Of a stretch of 64,000 nucleotides of DNA, positions 1-13,544 are shown one piece after another. The DNA is taken from the NCBI RefSeq assembly GCF_022458985.1, contig NC_061778.1, forward strand, positions 7,767,501 to 7,831,500. The letters run 5' to 3'. A program made the position numbers and the translations under genes. Under the pieces are notes generated by a model. It was given only the letters and a program-made list of their open reading frames with translations, did no database searches and was not told the DNA's origin. Numbering within the stretch: the stretch's first letter is position 1; each line of letters starts with the position of its first letter. Source of the stretch: Mugil cephalus (taxonomy: Eukaryota; Chordata; Actinopteri; Mugiliformes; Mugilidae).

Positions 1-583
1 TAAACAAACTGCAGTGGCATCCACTTGTCCTGTCTGAGCTAGAGGACATATAGCTATTGGGCTCCCTCTATTGGCACTTATGCATGCATCTGCAATCTAT
101 CCAGCAGCAGGTTAAAGGGGTAAAAAGTTGTCTGACAAAAATTGAACACTGTGAATTATTTACATTGTGCTATCTAGCAAACATTTCCCTTTAAAACTAC
201 AAAGCACTCTGTGTGCAACAAAAAGTAAAATTTAAACATGAGTTTAAGTTTGAAGATCAGGCTGCAAGTGAAAATGTTTTCAATATGAACTGATTAATTA
301 TTTAGTCTGCGTTTGAGTAGTTTCACAGTTTCTCTGAGTTCCCGAAATGTTAAATTGGCAAACATATAAAATATAGAATGGAAAGGCACGAAACCCTAAC
401 ATATGACATGGAGGAATTACCTTAAAAAAGAAGAAGAAGAAGAGGAAGAGGAGGAGGAAGAAGAAACTCATTAATTTAAACAATATGGGCGCCACTTAAT
501 CAGGTGGCAGGTGGTGTCTTAAAAGCTGTCTCTCTAGATGTGTTTGATAAACTACTTATCATTAGGAATAAAATACATTGTAC

Positions 584-2533
584 AAACCATGGACTGTAAA
601 AATGGACAACGTCTCCCCACTTCCTAGCATTGGCCAAATTGACGATGTTTTCACCGGGGTTGTGAGCGGCGCCATCTTGCCAGTTTAAAGTCGGAGTCTG
701 CGCAGTAGGGCCCGAGAGGAGCCACGCAGAGCTACAGTATCAATGACTCGGGCGACCACACTTCTACCAAACTCACCACCTCCACCAGTTACAAAGAAAT
801 GTTGGATTATACATTGTACTTATGTTTCCCCTACGGAGGTTCCTACCATTGACCGTATATTATCCGGAGGTTGCTTGAGTTCTACGGGATCGCTTTACGG
901 AGTGGTTGGCATGGCAACTGGCAGTCGTCGCGATGTCACTTCTTCTTTCTATACTAAAACTAAAACAAAACTTATGAGGAAAAAAAATGGCACTTGACTT
1001 GAACACACATAAGAATAATATTAACTACCTAAAATGTCAGAAACTACAACTGAAAAGTTATGTGACGTGTATTTTAGCTTTTTAGTTTGGCCCAAGCAAA
1101 GACCCATTGACTAACATGGAGGAGGCGGTTAGTTGTGGGCACAAAGCAGCTGCATTATAAATCTCGCTTATATTGGGAATTTCTTTACATTCATGATTTT
1201 TGGATTGACTTTTCTATAAATCCCTAAGCTGATTCTTCATTTAAATTAAATATTCATCATGTGCTATTTGGTTTGTCGGAAAATGAAAAGGCAAGCCTCT
1301 GCAAAATGTATGTTATCAACCAAATTTTATATTCACTGCTAACCAACATCCAGATATAATTGTTGTTAAAGCCATATTGAAAATACTGAATAAAGTTTAA
1401 AGCGCCAAAAACAAAAAGCTTGTGTGAAAATTATAATATTCCCTGAACTTTATTCAACCTCGAGACCCTTTTATTGTATTTTTGATTTATTTCTGTTAGT
1501 TTTGTATCTGCATTTTATCCTGACCATTTTTGACCATTTTGTTGTACAGATATTTAAAAAAGACAAAAAAAAAACATTGTCTGCCGTTATCAAATTTTCA
1601 TCTGGTTGTGTTGTAGAGAGCCATAATCGCAGTAGTGATTACAGTTAATGGCTCCAAACGAAAATTGTTATCACATAACTAGATGCCACCCTGAGTCAAA
1701 AAGGTTGTTGAACCTAAGAGGATTAGGCCAAGGCAATCATTAAAAATGCTTGTGTGTGCCTTCACAAAATACCATTTGCTAGTGCCCACTAGAAAGTTAG
1801 CTAATGTTACAATAGGGAACTGTGCTTATACTTTAATAGCAAGCTTCATTTGCTTCATATTTAACTAAACGTAACACAGCTAACACATCTTCACTTCTTC
1901 ATTCTTGAACTTCATTCATTCATTCATAAAACAATAATATCGGGGACATTTTCGGGGACAGCTTCAGTTGGTGGACAGGTCACCCAAACCAGATACTATT
2001 CCAAGAAATCAGGGATGTCTGGTCACCCTAATTTGTATTAGTCTATATAATTATCACATAAATAACCCTTCATGCCTGCCAAATATGTGATGTAGGTTAG
2101 CTCCCCATATCATGTTAGCGCAGTTAGCTGTCAAGACATAGTCATTGGTTAGGTTTACGATAACCCAAGTCTGGTTTGTTTTTTTGTTGCAGGTTTGTTT
2201 TCCAGCCATGTCGCTAGTTAGGCAGAACTATTAAATCTATTAAATTTATGTTAACTTTATAAAGTAAAGCTCATAGTCCAGGGGAGCGAGTGACCGAACA
2301 TATTCTGATAAAAACACTCATATTTTCTTCCACTATTCTCCAAAACAAGCTGACAGAAGTTGATAGTCAGCATGAACTAATTTTTCTGTGGATTGTTTTG
2401 CCTCCAGCTAAGCCCCACCCACTAAAAACGTCATCATGTTTACTAAAACAAAACAGGCCTATACTGCTGCCAGACACCAGGGGGAGCGCTTCTTGCATTG
2501 GCTTCACCTTTGATTAGCTACAGTCTATGGCAC
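584..2533. mobile_element. Possible non-autonomous DNA element or pair of repeats with CCATRGACTGT ends
   Basis: The left end reads CCATGGACTGTAA and the right end reads CTACAGTCTATGG, which are inverted with one mismatch in 12. The inside has no transposase ORF but holds other repeat-like pieces, for example around 1945-2030 ending in TGGTCACCCTAA. No target-site duplication is clear, so these may be two separate fragments. Confidence 0.4.
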
Positions 2534-5500
2534 AGATATGCAGGGTGAAAACTCTTAAATCTCATGATAACATATTTATTCGACTTGAGCTGCTCTTTGC
2601 TCTGAACATTTAACATAAACACCGCACTTAGCTCGTTATTATGGCTGGATCACCTGTAGTGACCGCAGGTTCCTCGTCTAATTAGATACCCCTATCCCCA
2701 AATCATTATTGCTGCAAGGAGCCAACTTCTGCAACAAATTCTCACCGTGATGAATTATTCATATCTATAAAGCAGCAAAGCCCCAACCATCCATCAACAT
2801 CAGGGCAAAATACCTAAACAAAAATTATTCACACAGTGGCAGCTTTAAATCTTTGTTTAGGCATTTAATGTGCAGCCTGTAACGCAGAATACTCACTATA
2901 CACGTTCCAAAAGAGCTTGTGGAGCAACTAATATGGATTTAGCCAATATACCCAGGGCTCAATTCATTTTCTGGACCAGCGCAGGCATCATAGAGAAGTG
3001 GCAGCATTGAATAAGGCTTTTATTGGATGTCACTTACAAAAATTTGTCACAGCAGAACTCTTTTCAGAAAGTTTGGGTATTTGCTGCATCAGCAGAATCA
3101 AACTTTCTGAGGAAAGCGAGGCTGTGTTACAACTCATATTAACTCATCATGAAGCTGACTGTAAGTCCACCTCAGAGTCACCATTTAAGAGACACCTTAT
3201 TATGTTCCTCATACTCAAACAGTCTGACAGTCACATCTCCATAAAGCAACTGTGGTTAACGCTTCCACAAGCCGTCATATCTAACGACAAGATTATTTGT
3301 GCTCCCTGGAGACCAAAATGCAAAATTTCAAGTGGCTGCTTTAGGGCCTTGACACAAAATCTATTGCGTTCAGATTATGAGTAGATTGGGTGTCAGGCTG
3401 AGTATTTGATATTTATGACAGGCTAAGGGGCCACTCTGCATCCAGGGCTGACAAGAATTGACTTATCTCGAGAGCAAAAGACAACTGGATGTGCAAACTG
3501 ATCCAGTGTGAGTGCATATTCAGGGCGTCATGTTAGGCCAGGAGATTAAACAACAGCCATAATGGAGTCTCGCATCTCAAACAAAGTGGTTTTCTGCTCT
3601 GTCAACAGCTGGTTCAGTACTGGAGGGGCCACTAACATTTCAGATAGTAACCCCACTTGTTAACCCCTGACGTTTATCCTCTGAAATATTTATGATATGT
3701 GTATGCAGGGGTATCCTATAAGAAAGGAACTTCATGAATAATTGGACGTGTAAAAGGTTACGTTTAGCATCAGCAGGACAGAGAAAGACAAACAAATGTC
3801 TCTTTGAAATTGGTATGAAGATAACAATATTTATCTACTGATGCACATGTCTCTCAGAGTTTGATGTAAGCATATTCCTCTAACAAAAATTACAGAATGC
3901 AACATTTCATTCATGCTCCAGTGAAACTCTTATTTTACCATGAGTTAAACGAGAAAATGCATGCATATAAAATTCAAGGGTAACCCTTAAAAATACCATA
4001 AAAACACACGCCTGAATTATTTTATAATGCATGGGAGATGGCGTAATCTGCAAGTTAATTATTTTACTATATTCCAGGCAGTGAGCGAAGTCACTCGGGA
4101 ACCTTTTGCTCCAGCTAGCCTCATTTATAAGCAGCTCAAACCTGGCTCATTTATCTGTTGAAATTATTCAATGGTGCATGCCTCATTAATACAAAAATAG
4201 ATGACGGCTTTTGCTTTATTGCAAGGAAGCGGCACAGCACCACTTAACAGTGCATCCAGTAGCTTCTTTGTGTCTACACTGTCTCTTTGTGCAGATGCCT
4301 CTTGTTGGCGCTCTTATTTGTTTGCTTGTCATTTTTGGGGCGAAAGTCATTTTATCAATAAGCCCGATTCAACAAGTATGCAGAGAAAGCTCATGAAACA
4401 CAAAATCTTAGAGCAGACATAAATGTATTTGTAGATAAATCTTGCGCTGAGAATAATGCAGGGACGGGGTACAGGCAGCGGCCTCCGACACCCGCCTTTG
4501 TCTGACCTTTCCTGCCAGGACGGGGAGCGTCTCTTAAAAGAAATGGAATGGCAGCAGCTGATGGAGCAATGTCTTTAATGAGGTATGCCAGGGCTGTTGT
4601 CTCTCCATTTAATTAGACAATTATGCACCCTCCTACGGAAGAAGGAGCATTCAGGGTCACAGGGGGGGGATGCCACAATGCCACCTTTGTCACATACAGG
4701 AGTAAGGAGGCTAAATCACAGGTGAGTCCCTCTGGGGCGAGCACAGACCTCGCTCCCCATTTGGGAACCATTATAGGCGCATATTTAAATTCAGCTGAAC
4801 CGTCTTTGTCCATATTCATTCGGTTTTTGATTGGCCTGGTAATTATCATTCCTCAAAGACGCCGGCGCACGGCAACACCCACATTGCTGCAGTGTGGTGA
4901 CGTTTAACAGCCTTTCCTGCGAGATTTAAACACTTTGACCACAAAAGGTTCGTACCTGGATAAACTGGGGGGGGGTTGCTGAACAGTTTCTGAGTAAACA
5001 AAGAGTTTTGCAAGGAGGACGTTTGAAGCTGCAGCGAGATTTCATTCCACCGGTGCCTCAATTTGCACCAGAGAATTGTAATTACAGATTCACCGCCATC
5101 TGGTGCGTGCTTGTCGCTGCCCATTCCTCACCAGTGCCAAAGCAGGCTCCAGTTCCTTCAGCGGTGAATTGTTTTAACCTCGTGTCTACCGTCCCAGCGG
5201 GCATGTCACTACACTACATGCTCAGACAGGCAAAACCAAAAGCACAACACTGTAGGTTTAAGAGACACGGGGCGAGGTGAAGGTAGAGGTGGCACCAATC
5301 CACTTCTAAAGAGGGGCCATAACTCACACAGATGAATGGCTGGAAATCCCAGCAGCTGATGAGACAAAATTCATTTTGGTGATGTATGGAATCCTTTTAG
5401 GAGCGATATTATTTGTACATATGTCAGCAAAACTCCATTTCCTTTCCTTCCTTTGTCTTTTTTATTCTTTGCAGACAAGGCTGGAGCGGAGATCCTGGCC

Positions 5501-6530
5501 CTGTCGATAGGCGGCAACTACATTACAAATGTGATGAAGGAAGGGTTTTCTGAAATATTCTTACTCACTTTTTTTTTCTGCCGAGCGCCAGACGGAGAAA
5601 AATAAATCGATCACACTCATATCTGTGCATTACATTTGAAGCTAGAGCCGGCAGGTGAAGATTGGCTCTGTCCAACATAAAAAATATTCCTTCTTCTAAA
5701 GCACTTTGTTTAACCTGCACAAAAACAAGTCTTCTTGTGGAGTCATGTTCTCAATATTTCTTTGTCACGGGGTTTTATTTCCAGAAGTCCCAAAATAGAA
5801 GCTGTTCTATTTCTAATCATTATCCTAAGCTAACTGTTCGCTGGCTGGCCTTTTGCTAAACAGTTGTGAGCGTGGAATCCGTCCTCTCATCCAACTCTTG
5901 CAAAAAAAGTGTATTTATGCAAACTTTTCCTTTGAGGACAACCAAGAAGCTCATACATATTTATAGTGCGTGCTGTCCCTTTGAAACGGGGAAAGCATTA
6001 TAAAGATAGAAATCAGAGGAAGTTCTTTAAAAGTTATCATTACACAAAAAAGTGTATAGCCAATGTGGGAATCTGTTGCATTTGTACACATTTCCTTCTG
6101 CTGTGTAGTCTCACAGCTGCAGCTTCCCAGCTGACCATAAATCATCATCAGCCTCCAATTGTCCCTGCACATATTCAATATGCAATTCAGAAAATGAGCA
6201 GCGTTTCCCGGGGAAGTGGTCACCCTGCCGAGAGCCTGACTGCACATCATTTCTCATTGCTACGGGTGTGGTTAGAGAATACCAGACAAAGGAAGAAGAA
6301 ACACTGTCTCACACAATATCCCAGCATGAAAAACACTCATTCTGTGATGACTGCAAGCTGTTCCACGTGGCAACGAATCCATCATTACGTCTCGTTTGCT
6401 CCTAGTTCAGGCTCAAGACTGATGAAGGCGCACAATCTCTGTGGGGCTGATCCATAAGCGTGCACGGGGGCTGCACGGCACCACTCTCTAGTTAAAACAT
6501 TCAGGTCTTTGCTCCGTGTGCCAACAGCGA
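2534..6530. other. Non-coding, conserved-element-like sequence
   Basis: No supported gene. Blocks near 3900-4250, 4440-4890 and 6090-6260 have balanced composition, few repeats and many TAATTA/ATTAA-type homeodomain half-sites, the texture of developmental enhancers. An exon-like stretch lies at 5475-5545 (TTTGCAG followed by about 20 open codons) but has no partner exon. Open frames here lack domains. Confidence 0.3.
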
Positions 6531-6531
6531 T

Positions 6532-6576
<45 letters not shown>

Positions 6577-6770
6577 ATGCATATTTAAACAGACACAGTG
6601 CGGCCTGTGTGTCACTTAGCCGCAGCCCTGTGGTGGCACAGGACAGGGCATCATAAATCAATGCTTTCACTACAGCGGCCTTTTACCTCCAGAGCACACA
6701 GCGATCAATTTCCAATAAAAATCAAATCAGGGAACTGCTTTAACTGTTAAAGAAAAGTGAAGGGCATTTC

Positions 6771-6805
<35 letters not shown>
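6531..6805. repeat. A/T simple repeats: (A)n(TA)n and poly(A)
   Basis: A run of A followed by about 13 TA units lies at 6531-6572, and an uninterrupted run of about 30 A at 6775-6805. Confidence 0.95.
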
Positions 6806-6809
<4 letters not shown>

Positions 6810-9019
6810 AGAGGCTTTTCTTTAGAAAACTCATAAAAACATCTAGTGGGAGTATAATTTGTCGAAGGCACTGGAACAATATGATTATGTAACAATAACT
6901 TTTAATTGTCCAACCTGCTGAAGATCTGTACCAAGAGAACAAAACTTAAATAACACAGCAGTGTTTGATTTTTTGATGTTTCCACTTAAAACAAATGGAA
7001 ATACACAGATGTGTCAGTCTTTCTGACTGATAAGTGACAATATTTTCACTTTAACAGATACCTGACTGTGCAGTTTCTCCAACCAGATCAGAAGATCCAC
7101 TCACTTTTGGAAGACAAGTCTCTCCACAGGCTTATTTTGTAGAATTAAAAAACTGTATGTCCCAAACTCTGGTGCTGGTTGACGTCTTCGGAGGCAACAA
7201 ATTAAATCCATTTTGTCTTGAGGAACTACACTCCAGGGTCACTAACGAAAAACAGGCCCCACTACAGGCTAATGCATGGTGGCTGGTGAGGGTCAGTTTG
7301 AGTTTCCACTGGATTCACAACACCTGTGAAGGCCAGCAGTAATCCACAGTGCACCACTGGCACATAAATAATTCACCTTAGAATATAAAACCCAAGATAA
7401 TGATAATGCATCGCTCACTTTAAGCTTAAATGTTGCCCTTAAATCTGTTTTTTATGAGAACGCGGTCACAGTTGCCAACATTACTTACCTCAAACTTAAA
7501 GGGAATTATCTGCAGTTAAACAACGATGACTAATTCTGTTCTCAAAGCTGCTGTGATAAAGCTCCATTCGCTGCATAATGCTGGGTTTTATTTCTTCTGA
7601 ATTTGTGGCGGAAAGGGGCTGAATACGGAAAACTGTAACCCCCTCGGTTTATTTATTTGAGTTTTAAGCCACTTTACAGAGCAAAAAGGCGAGAATTACG
7701 TCTCTGAAAAATACATCTTACATTCTCGTTATCGTAAATAACACAAAGAGCTGACGCAAGCCCCCAGATGGCGGAGTGGACCTCAAGGGAAAGCAACCAG
7801 ATGCAAGGGTTGTAAACAGGTACGGTGAGGGAGGAAAGAGTGCCTTCCTCCTTTCTTCGACTCCCAGAAGAAGAAGAAAAAAATACTGTCCAATCAACAG
7901 CAAACCCGTTCTTCCATGACTTCAGCCCCTGGGATCAGATGACTATCAAGCTCCGAGAGATTAGAAACTGACTGTAAGCAGGAAAAATGTTTATTAGATG
8001 CTCTTTTATGAATAGTTGTATATTTTATGCATCTTATGTTCGAGGCTGTGTGTTTTCAGCTGCATTTTTAGTGATTTTCACATGACAACAACTAAATGAA
8101 GTGGAAGTTCCCCCAAAGTTTTAATGCATTACAACAGATAGACATGAAACTTAACAGCTGACAAACCTGTGACCTTTTTCAATATCATATTTAACTCTCA
8201 GTTTCAGTCGCATTTTCTCGTGGCATCCCATCTTCTGTAGGCTAAATGCACGCTCCCTATTCATAGCTGCAGCAAATTGCTTTACGCATGTGAATTTAGG
8301 CAGAAAATCCCTGGCACATTTCAGCCTGAACATTTTAAAATAGAGTTCCCTGCGTTCATCATCATCCAATGGAAAGTTTCAACTGGCCACAAACTTTAAG
8401 TGGTTCCTTAAAAACGTGCTGTTCAGTGTGGAATAGGTTTCACAACAAGGTGTTTACAACAAGGTGTTTGACATTGACTTTTTTTTTTTTTTTTTTCTCA
8501 GATTAGTGTCGAGTCCAAACCAAGATTGAGTTTATCTGGAATCACATGTATTTCTAAACCAGTCCATCAGTCTGCTCTTAGACAGAACAGCGTTGTTATT
8601 CCATTCACGTCCAGTTCAGAGACTCGCGTCCCACAGGCTTTGTGTGTGTAGTTTTGGGGTTTGCAGTGTTATTTGGAGCCACACACACACACACACACAC
8701 GCACACAACATTCAACGGCAGGAGGACGAGCTGCAGAGGAGAAAACATGAAATTATGGATCTCAAATTAATCCTGAACACACACACAAGAGTGCTTATCC
8801 AGTGGCATTAACAGTGATTAATAATCAGTATTCAAATGTTGGGCGTTGGACCAAACATTTTTTGTTGCATGTGAGATACAGCATTCATAAATATCAATTA
8901 GAGGCAAACATGGTAAAACAAAAAAAAACACTCATTTGTATATTTATCTGTGGTGCATGGCATTATCCTTGGCTTTTGCAATAATTCACGAGGGGCTCTC
9001 TTTCTAATCCATTTTGAGC
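6806..9019. other. Non-coding stretch with simple repeats
   Basis: No gene seen. Contains a T run (8479-8496), a (CA)n tract (8680-8707) and a CTCF-like CCAGATGGCGGAG (about 7766-7778). A short tandem duplication, ACAACAAGGTGTTT, lies near 8440-8470. Confidence 0.4.
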
Positions 9020-9350
9020 CGAACACCATATGCCAGCGCGTGCACACATATGCGGGGCACCGGGGGCCTGCGAGGCCGCGTCCAGACTCGACGGGTTTGA
9101 CTCGATTTTCCTTCTCAGCTCACGGCTCAAGGTCGCGGCTCCCCGCGAACTCCGCGTGGCCTCGCAATTCCTGCTGCACACTGCGTATCACCGTGAAGGC
9201 CGTGCTGTCTCAGCTTTCTGTCCCACAATCTGCAAATGTTGCCCTTGCCCCCTCGACCTCCCCCGAGCTCAACCTGTCAACGCGGGCGCGCCCCGAGAAC
9301 CGCACGCAAGGGAAGGGAAGGGAAGGGAAGGGGCTCGGCGATGGGGAGGA
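9020..9350. promoter_or_regulatory. GC-rich CpG cluster with (GGGAA)n
   Basis: An abrupt GC-rich, CpG-dense block (GCGCG, CCGCG, GTCGCGG) in an AT-rich surround, ending in a GGGAA repeat at 9308-9331. It resembles a small CpG island, but no exon or start site could be tied to it. Confidence 0.35.
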
Positions 9351-12300
9351 AATAAAAAAGAGGAAGAATAGTAGAGAGGCCGGGGATGTGCTGCGGTGCA
9401 AAAGACGGGAAACAATTTAAAACGGTGAGAACAGGGAAAGCCGAAGTGCTTGAGATTGAAAGGCCTCTTCCCCTAATTTGCACCATATTCATCACCTCAG
9501 AGGGCAGACACTCTCATATTGCTTTCCATTCACTTCCTCACCCTTGGCTGCAGGTCAGAGAAAAAGGCAATTTCCCCTCAGCCTATGCACAAGCTGCTCC
9601 ATTCCTCATGGATAAACTGTACTTTTGAAATGTGTACCAGCGAGGGCATTCATCACCACGTCGGGGCTCCCCTCTCCGCCTCGCCCCTCCTCCTCCTCTG
9701 CAGGAAAAGCTGGAAGTAGCCAACATGTCTGATTAATAACTTTCTCCTTGTGCAGTTAAAGACTGCTCGGCAGGGCCACTGTCAGTCAGTGGAGGGGGGG
9801 CAGTGTTGGGCATGCTGCCCACCTAATTCGCTTACTGAGCACTGGGCAGCGTGCCCACCTACCGAAGACGCAGAGCAGACTGTCTCAGCCTGTCAGACTT
9901 TTATCTTGGAGATCCACCATGCTGGGCCTGCCAATGAAGACACCAGGAGCGTGTTACAAATCCACCCTTGACAGTCCCCCCCACACATACACTTTCAGCT
10001 GGAAAAAAGAGATGAAATTAGGGCAAATGAAAGTCAACGGAACTAAAAGCAGACGTCAGAACTGAAGGAAAACGGTTAAAAAGTCGCCGCCGTGTCACTT
10101 TATTTTGCCGTTATTGGAAAGAAAATCTGCAGCTACAATGAGTCCCAGTCAAGGCGGCGGCTACCCCCTTGCCCTCTCCCTAAAAAAAAAAAAAAAAAAA
10201 AAAAAGCTAAAACAAACACATGTGCACAAACATCCAAGCAGCCATTCTTCTCTCCCATTGCATCAAATTTCCATCTCTCACGCAGCGCAGTCCTCCCTTC
10301 AACATCACTTCCACTTCAGAGGGATGGAGAGGAGGGAAGGGAGAGGGCTGGAGCTAGATGGATGATGATTATTCAGGCACACTCCCTCTTCTCTTTCGCC
10401 TCTCTCCATTGATCCCGTCCCATCAGAGAGCCCATAAATATTAATAAGGGGCCTTTGTTTTAGCAACCTGTGTGAAGATCAGAGCTCAGAACAATAGAAG
10501 TATCTGGACATGTTTTTCTTTTTCTTTTTCTTTTTCTTTTTCTTTTTTTTTTTTTTTTGCAGGCAGACAGGCAGTCAACCTGCAGAGAGTCCTTGGGGGA
10601 GGGGAGCCTGAGGGGAGCCCAGGCCTCAGCCCAACGCCTCGGGCTCAGTGTGTTCAACTCAAGGTCGATTCAAGGGGAACTGCTAATGCCGGAGTCCTGT
10701 TCAGAATTAGCCTTCAACAGGCCGACTCCGGGTTTAAGTCCAGCAAATGTACGGTACGCTGCCAGATTTCCAGCTGCTTTCACTCAACAATACGAACAGA
10801 TGTGACGGAACAACGAATTAAAATAAAACGTTAACTGCGCGTGCAATATTAAAAGAGGACAATAATGAATTCAAGCCATGCCAATAGGGGGTTTTTTTTA
10901 GTGAATACTTCAGTCACATTTTGGGATATGACCAGCGTTGACTAAATACCCGAATCTTTAAATCTTTCTTATTAGGACGTCAATTATTCTATTTGTCCCC
11001 AAAAAACGGAACCGTCGAAACACCTGCTCTCCGTTTGACGCCGAGGTGCGTGCCTCCATCGTGGCTTCAACCAGTTGCCAGGCAACCGGCAGAGACACCA
11101 GGAAGTCATTGCTCACATATGATTCTCCCATTACAGTGGTTATTTGTCTTATTTTTAACAGTTTTTGAATAGATTAAACAAATATAATTTGTGAATGAGG
11201 GTTTTTTTTAGATTAGCTGGTTGATAGATTGTGGATTTTTCATTAATTTCTACACAAAAAAGTACTATTTAAACAAATTCCTGATATATTGATGTGTTTT
11301 GTGCTTAATTCAATGATATCTGTGTCGTTAACTTGACCGATCGTCTTTTTATGGTGTGTTTTCTAGGACTTTTGTGAGTATTCAAATGATGCACGAGGGG
11401 TAATGATGAAAATTTATAAAAAAAAAATGAGAGTACATTATGAGTTTATAAATATAAGATATAGCTGTCAATAAATTAAACCAATAAAATGTTTGGGGGC
11501 TTTATAAATCTCTTAAGTCCTGTAAAACTCAAACTTCACGGTTGGATTTTAGCACCGACGTGTGTGAAAATGTGTTTTTATTTGGTTTTGGTGAACTGAC
11601 CCTTTAACTCGATTAAAGAGAAAACATAAATAGATCAAACGGATCAAATATGAGCCCAAGTGGACTTGACCCTCCCTCCCCTGCCAGCATCATTTAGTGT
11701 CTTAGAACAATCTATGTTTGTGCGCTACGTGACCTCCATTTTCTCATCCTGACCCGACTGAGTGTGTTAGCGTGCGGGGTCAGAGAGCCTCCACGTGGTT
11801 AAACGTTTTAATGTTGTACCTGACATTATTTTGTTCACAAACCAGAGCCCTCCCTCTGATGCTGGAGACAATGATGGAGGCGCTAGGCTGCTAACGTTGC
11901 AAAAAAAAAAAAAAAAAAAATCCTTGAAATGAAACCGAGGGAATGATTTGACCCAGGACAAAGAGAGAGCGAGAGGTGGCGGAGGAGATCCCTCTGGTTA
12001 ATGGCAGTTTTTGATTTACAGCAGATGTTGGCCAACTCCTTTTCAATCTAGAAACAATACATGTGACATGGGGCTCATTTCTAGATGGGAATGAATCGAT
12101 GATGCCGAATGGTGTGGATTTTATGAGAAGTTGGGCCGGCCCGGCTGTGTGGGGGTGTGACAGATTGTCTGTTCTAACGCCATCCGCCGTGTGACATGTG
12201 GAGGAAAACTGAAGCGAGAGCCCGAGTTAGATAAAGCCACACTTTGTGTCTCTCGTGTATTACCGCCGCATTGAAGTCACAGATGTAAGGATCTGGCCTT

Positions 12301-12673
12301 TTTTAGTCAAACCTTCAACTCTTGATTTTATTCTTTAAGAAACACTCCACGAAAAGGTCTGAAAGTAACAAAGCTGAGAATCACATTTTATGAAAATAGT
12401 TATCCACCAATCTTTGAAAAGTCAGAAGGTGACTTTTCTGAAGACGTACCTCTTAAATACTTTTCAAAACTGCATGAAAATAACATGAGGGCTGGTTGAA
12501 AATAAATCAGTAGCAAATCTACATTAGTTATTCAGTTTGAAAATACTAAAGATTAGAACGCTAAGGATGATAATATCAGTTAGTCAAATCACTAATGTGA
12601 AAAAGCGGTTTTCCTACTAACTCAAAGCTAGTTCTGCAACAAGTACAACCAGCTCTTCTGAGATCTGGAGCTC
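9351..12673. other. Non-coding stretch with low-complexity tracts and repeat pieces
   Basis: No gene seen. Contains poly(A) (10192-10205), a (CTTTTT)n polypyrimidine tract (10512-10558) and poly(A) (11900-11919). A fragment at about 11040-11110 (GTTGCCAGGCAACCGG, then CCAGGAAGTCA) belongs to a repeat type common in fish. The block near 9450-9900 looks enhancer-like. Confidence 0.35.
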
Positions 12674-13365
12674 ATGGTGCTTTCCATTGACCTTGGAGGG
12701 CGAAATTCAGCACTGGGAATGATGTTACATCTGAGTTATAGGCATCACAGGTACAGAAGTCGGAAAACTAGATGGTCCATGAAAGCGCTTCATATCACCC
12801 AATATAACTTGGCGTGTTCAATAATTACATTTCTGAGTGCAGAGTTAAATTAATTTTTTTTTAAAAGATTTGTGATATTACTGCTATAATGTTTAACTAA
12901 ATTTAGGCTATTTAAGATACACAGATTGTAAATGGAATAGATAACTTGAACTGAGTTTTTTTACTTGAATTATTTACAGTGATGACATTTACAAAACCCC
13001 TCAAGGCAGAAATTTATAAAAAATATTCAGAAGTTTTGTCGCACTGTTTTGGTTTTACCAGGCTATTGTTTATAGCCATTGTTAGCGCAACATGGGCTTG
13101 CAGTTCCCATATAACACTTCAATTACACTCTAACAGCATTTTAACATATGTATGTCCGATTTAATGCAGCAAAAAGTGCTGATAAACATGATACACAAGC
13201 TTCTAATTACTGTTTACACATGGGGCGGCCATCTTGCTCAGCTCAGGGGTAGTTAGGATTCAGTTACTTTCTGAGTACAAAATCTGACTTTGGGGGCGTT
13301 CCAGATGAAAATCCCAACCCAAAACTAGAAAATTCCAACTTCCGAGTACAAATGGAACGCACCAT
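12674..13365. mobile_element. Non-autonomous DNA transposon with terminal inverted repeats
   Basis: The left end ATGGTGCTTTCCATT and the right end AATGGAACGCACCAT are inverted repeats with one mismatch in 15. The element is about 690 bp, has no transposase, and its right part (GGGGGCGTTCCAGAT...) is typical of a repeat seen in percomorph fish. No clean target duplication was found. Confidence 0.55.
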
Positions 13366-13544
13366 CACTCTCTTGTTTCATGGAGGAGGTGGAGGTTTGC
13401 AGACATTAACTGCTGTGTTCAGCAAGATCTCATTGGGCTAAAATGTTTTTGGCTTTTGAGGTGGCTGAAGGTGTATGAAGGCACTTTCTCTCTTTCATTA
13501 TTTTCTCTTAAAAAACAAACTCAAGTTCTTCTTATTTATGACAA

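Noticed and set aside
743..997. 84-aa open frame starting MTRATTLLPNS
   Set aside because: Lies within repeat-like sequence near inverted ends; no domain, no splice signals and composition not coding-like.
5966..6457. 163-aa plus-strand open frame
   Set aside because: No recognisable domain, overlaps an open frame on the other strand, and the sequence has non-coding texture.
8680..8707. CRISPR or other regularly spaced array
   Set aside because: This and the other short tandem repeats are eukaryotic microsatellites without spacers. The genome is vertebrate.
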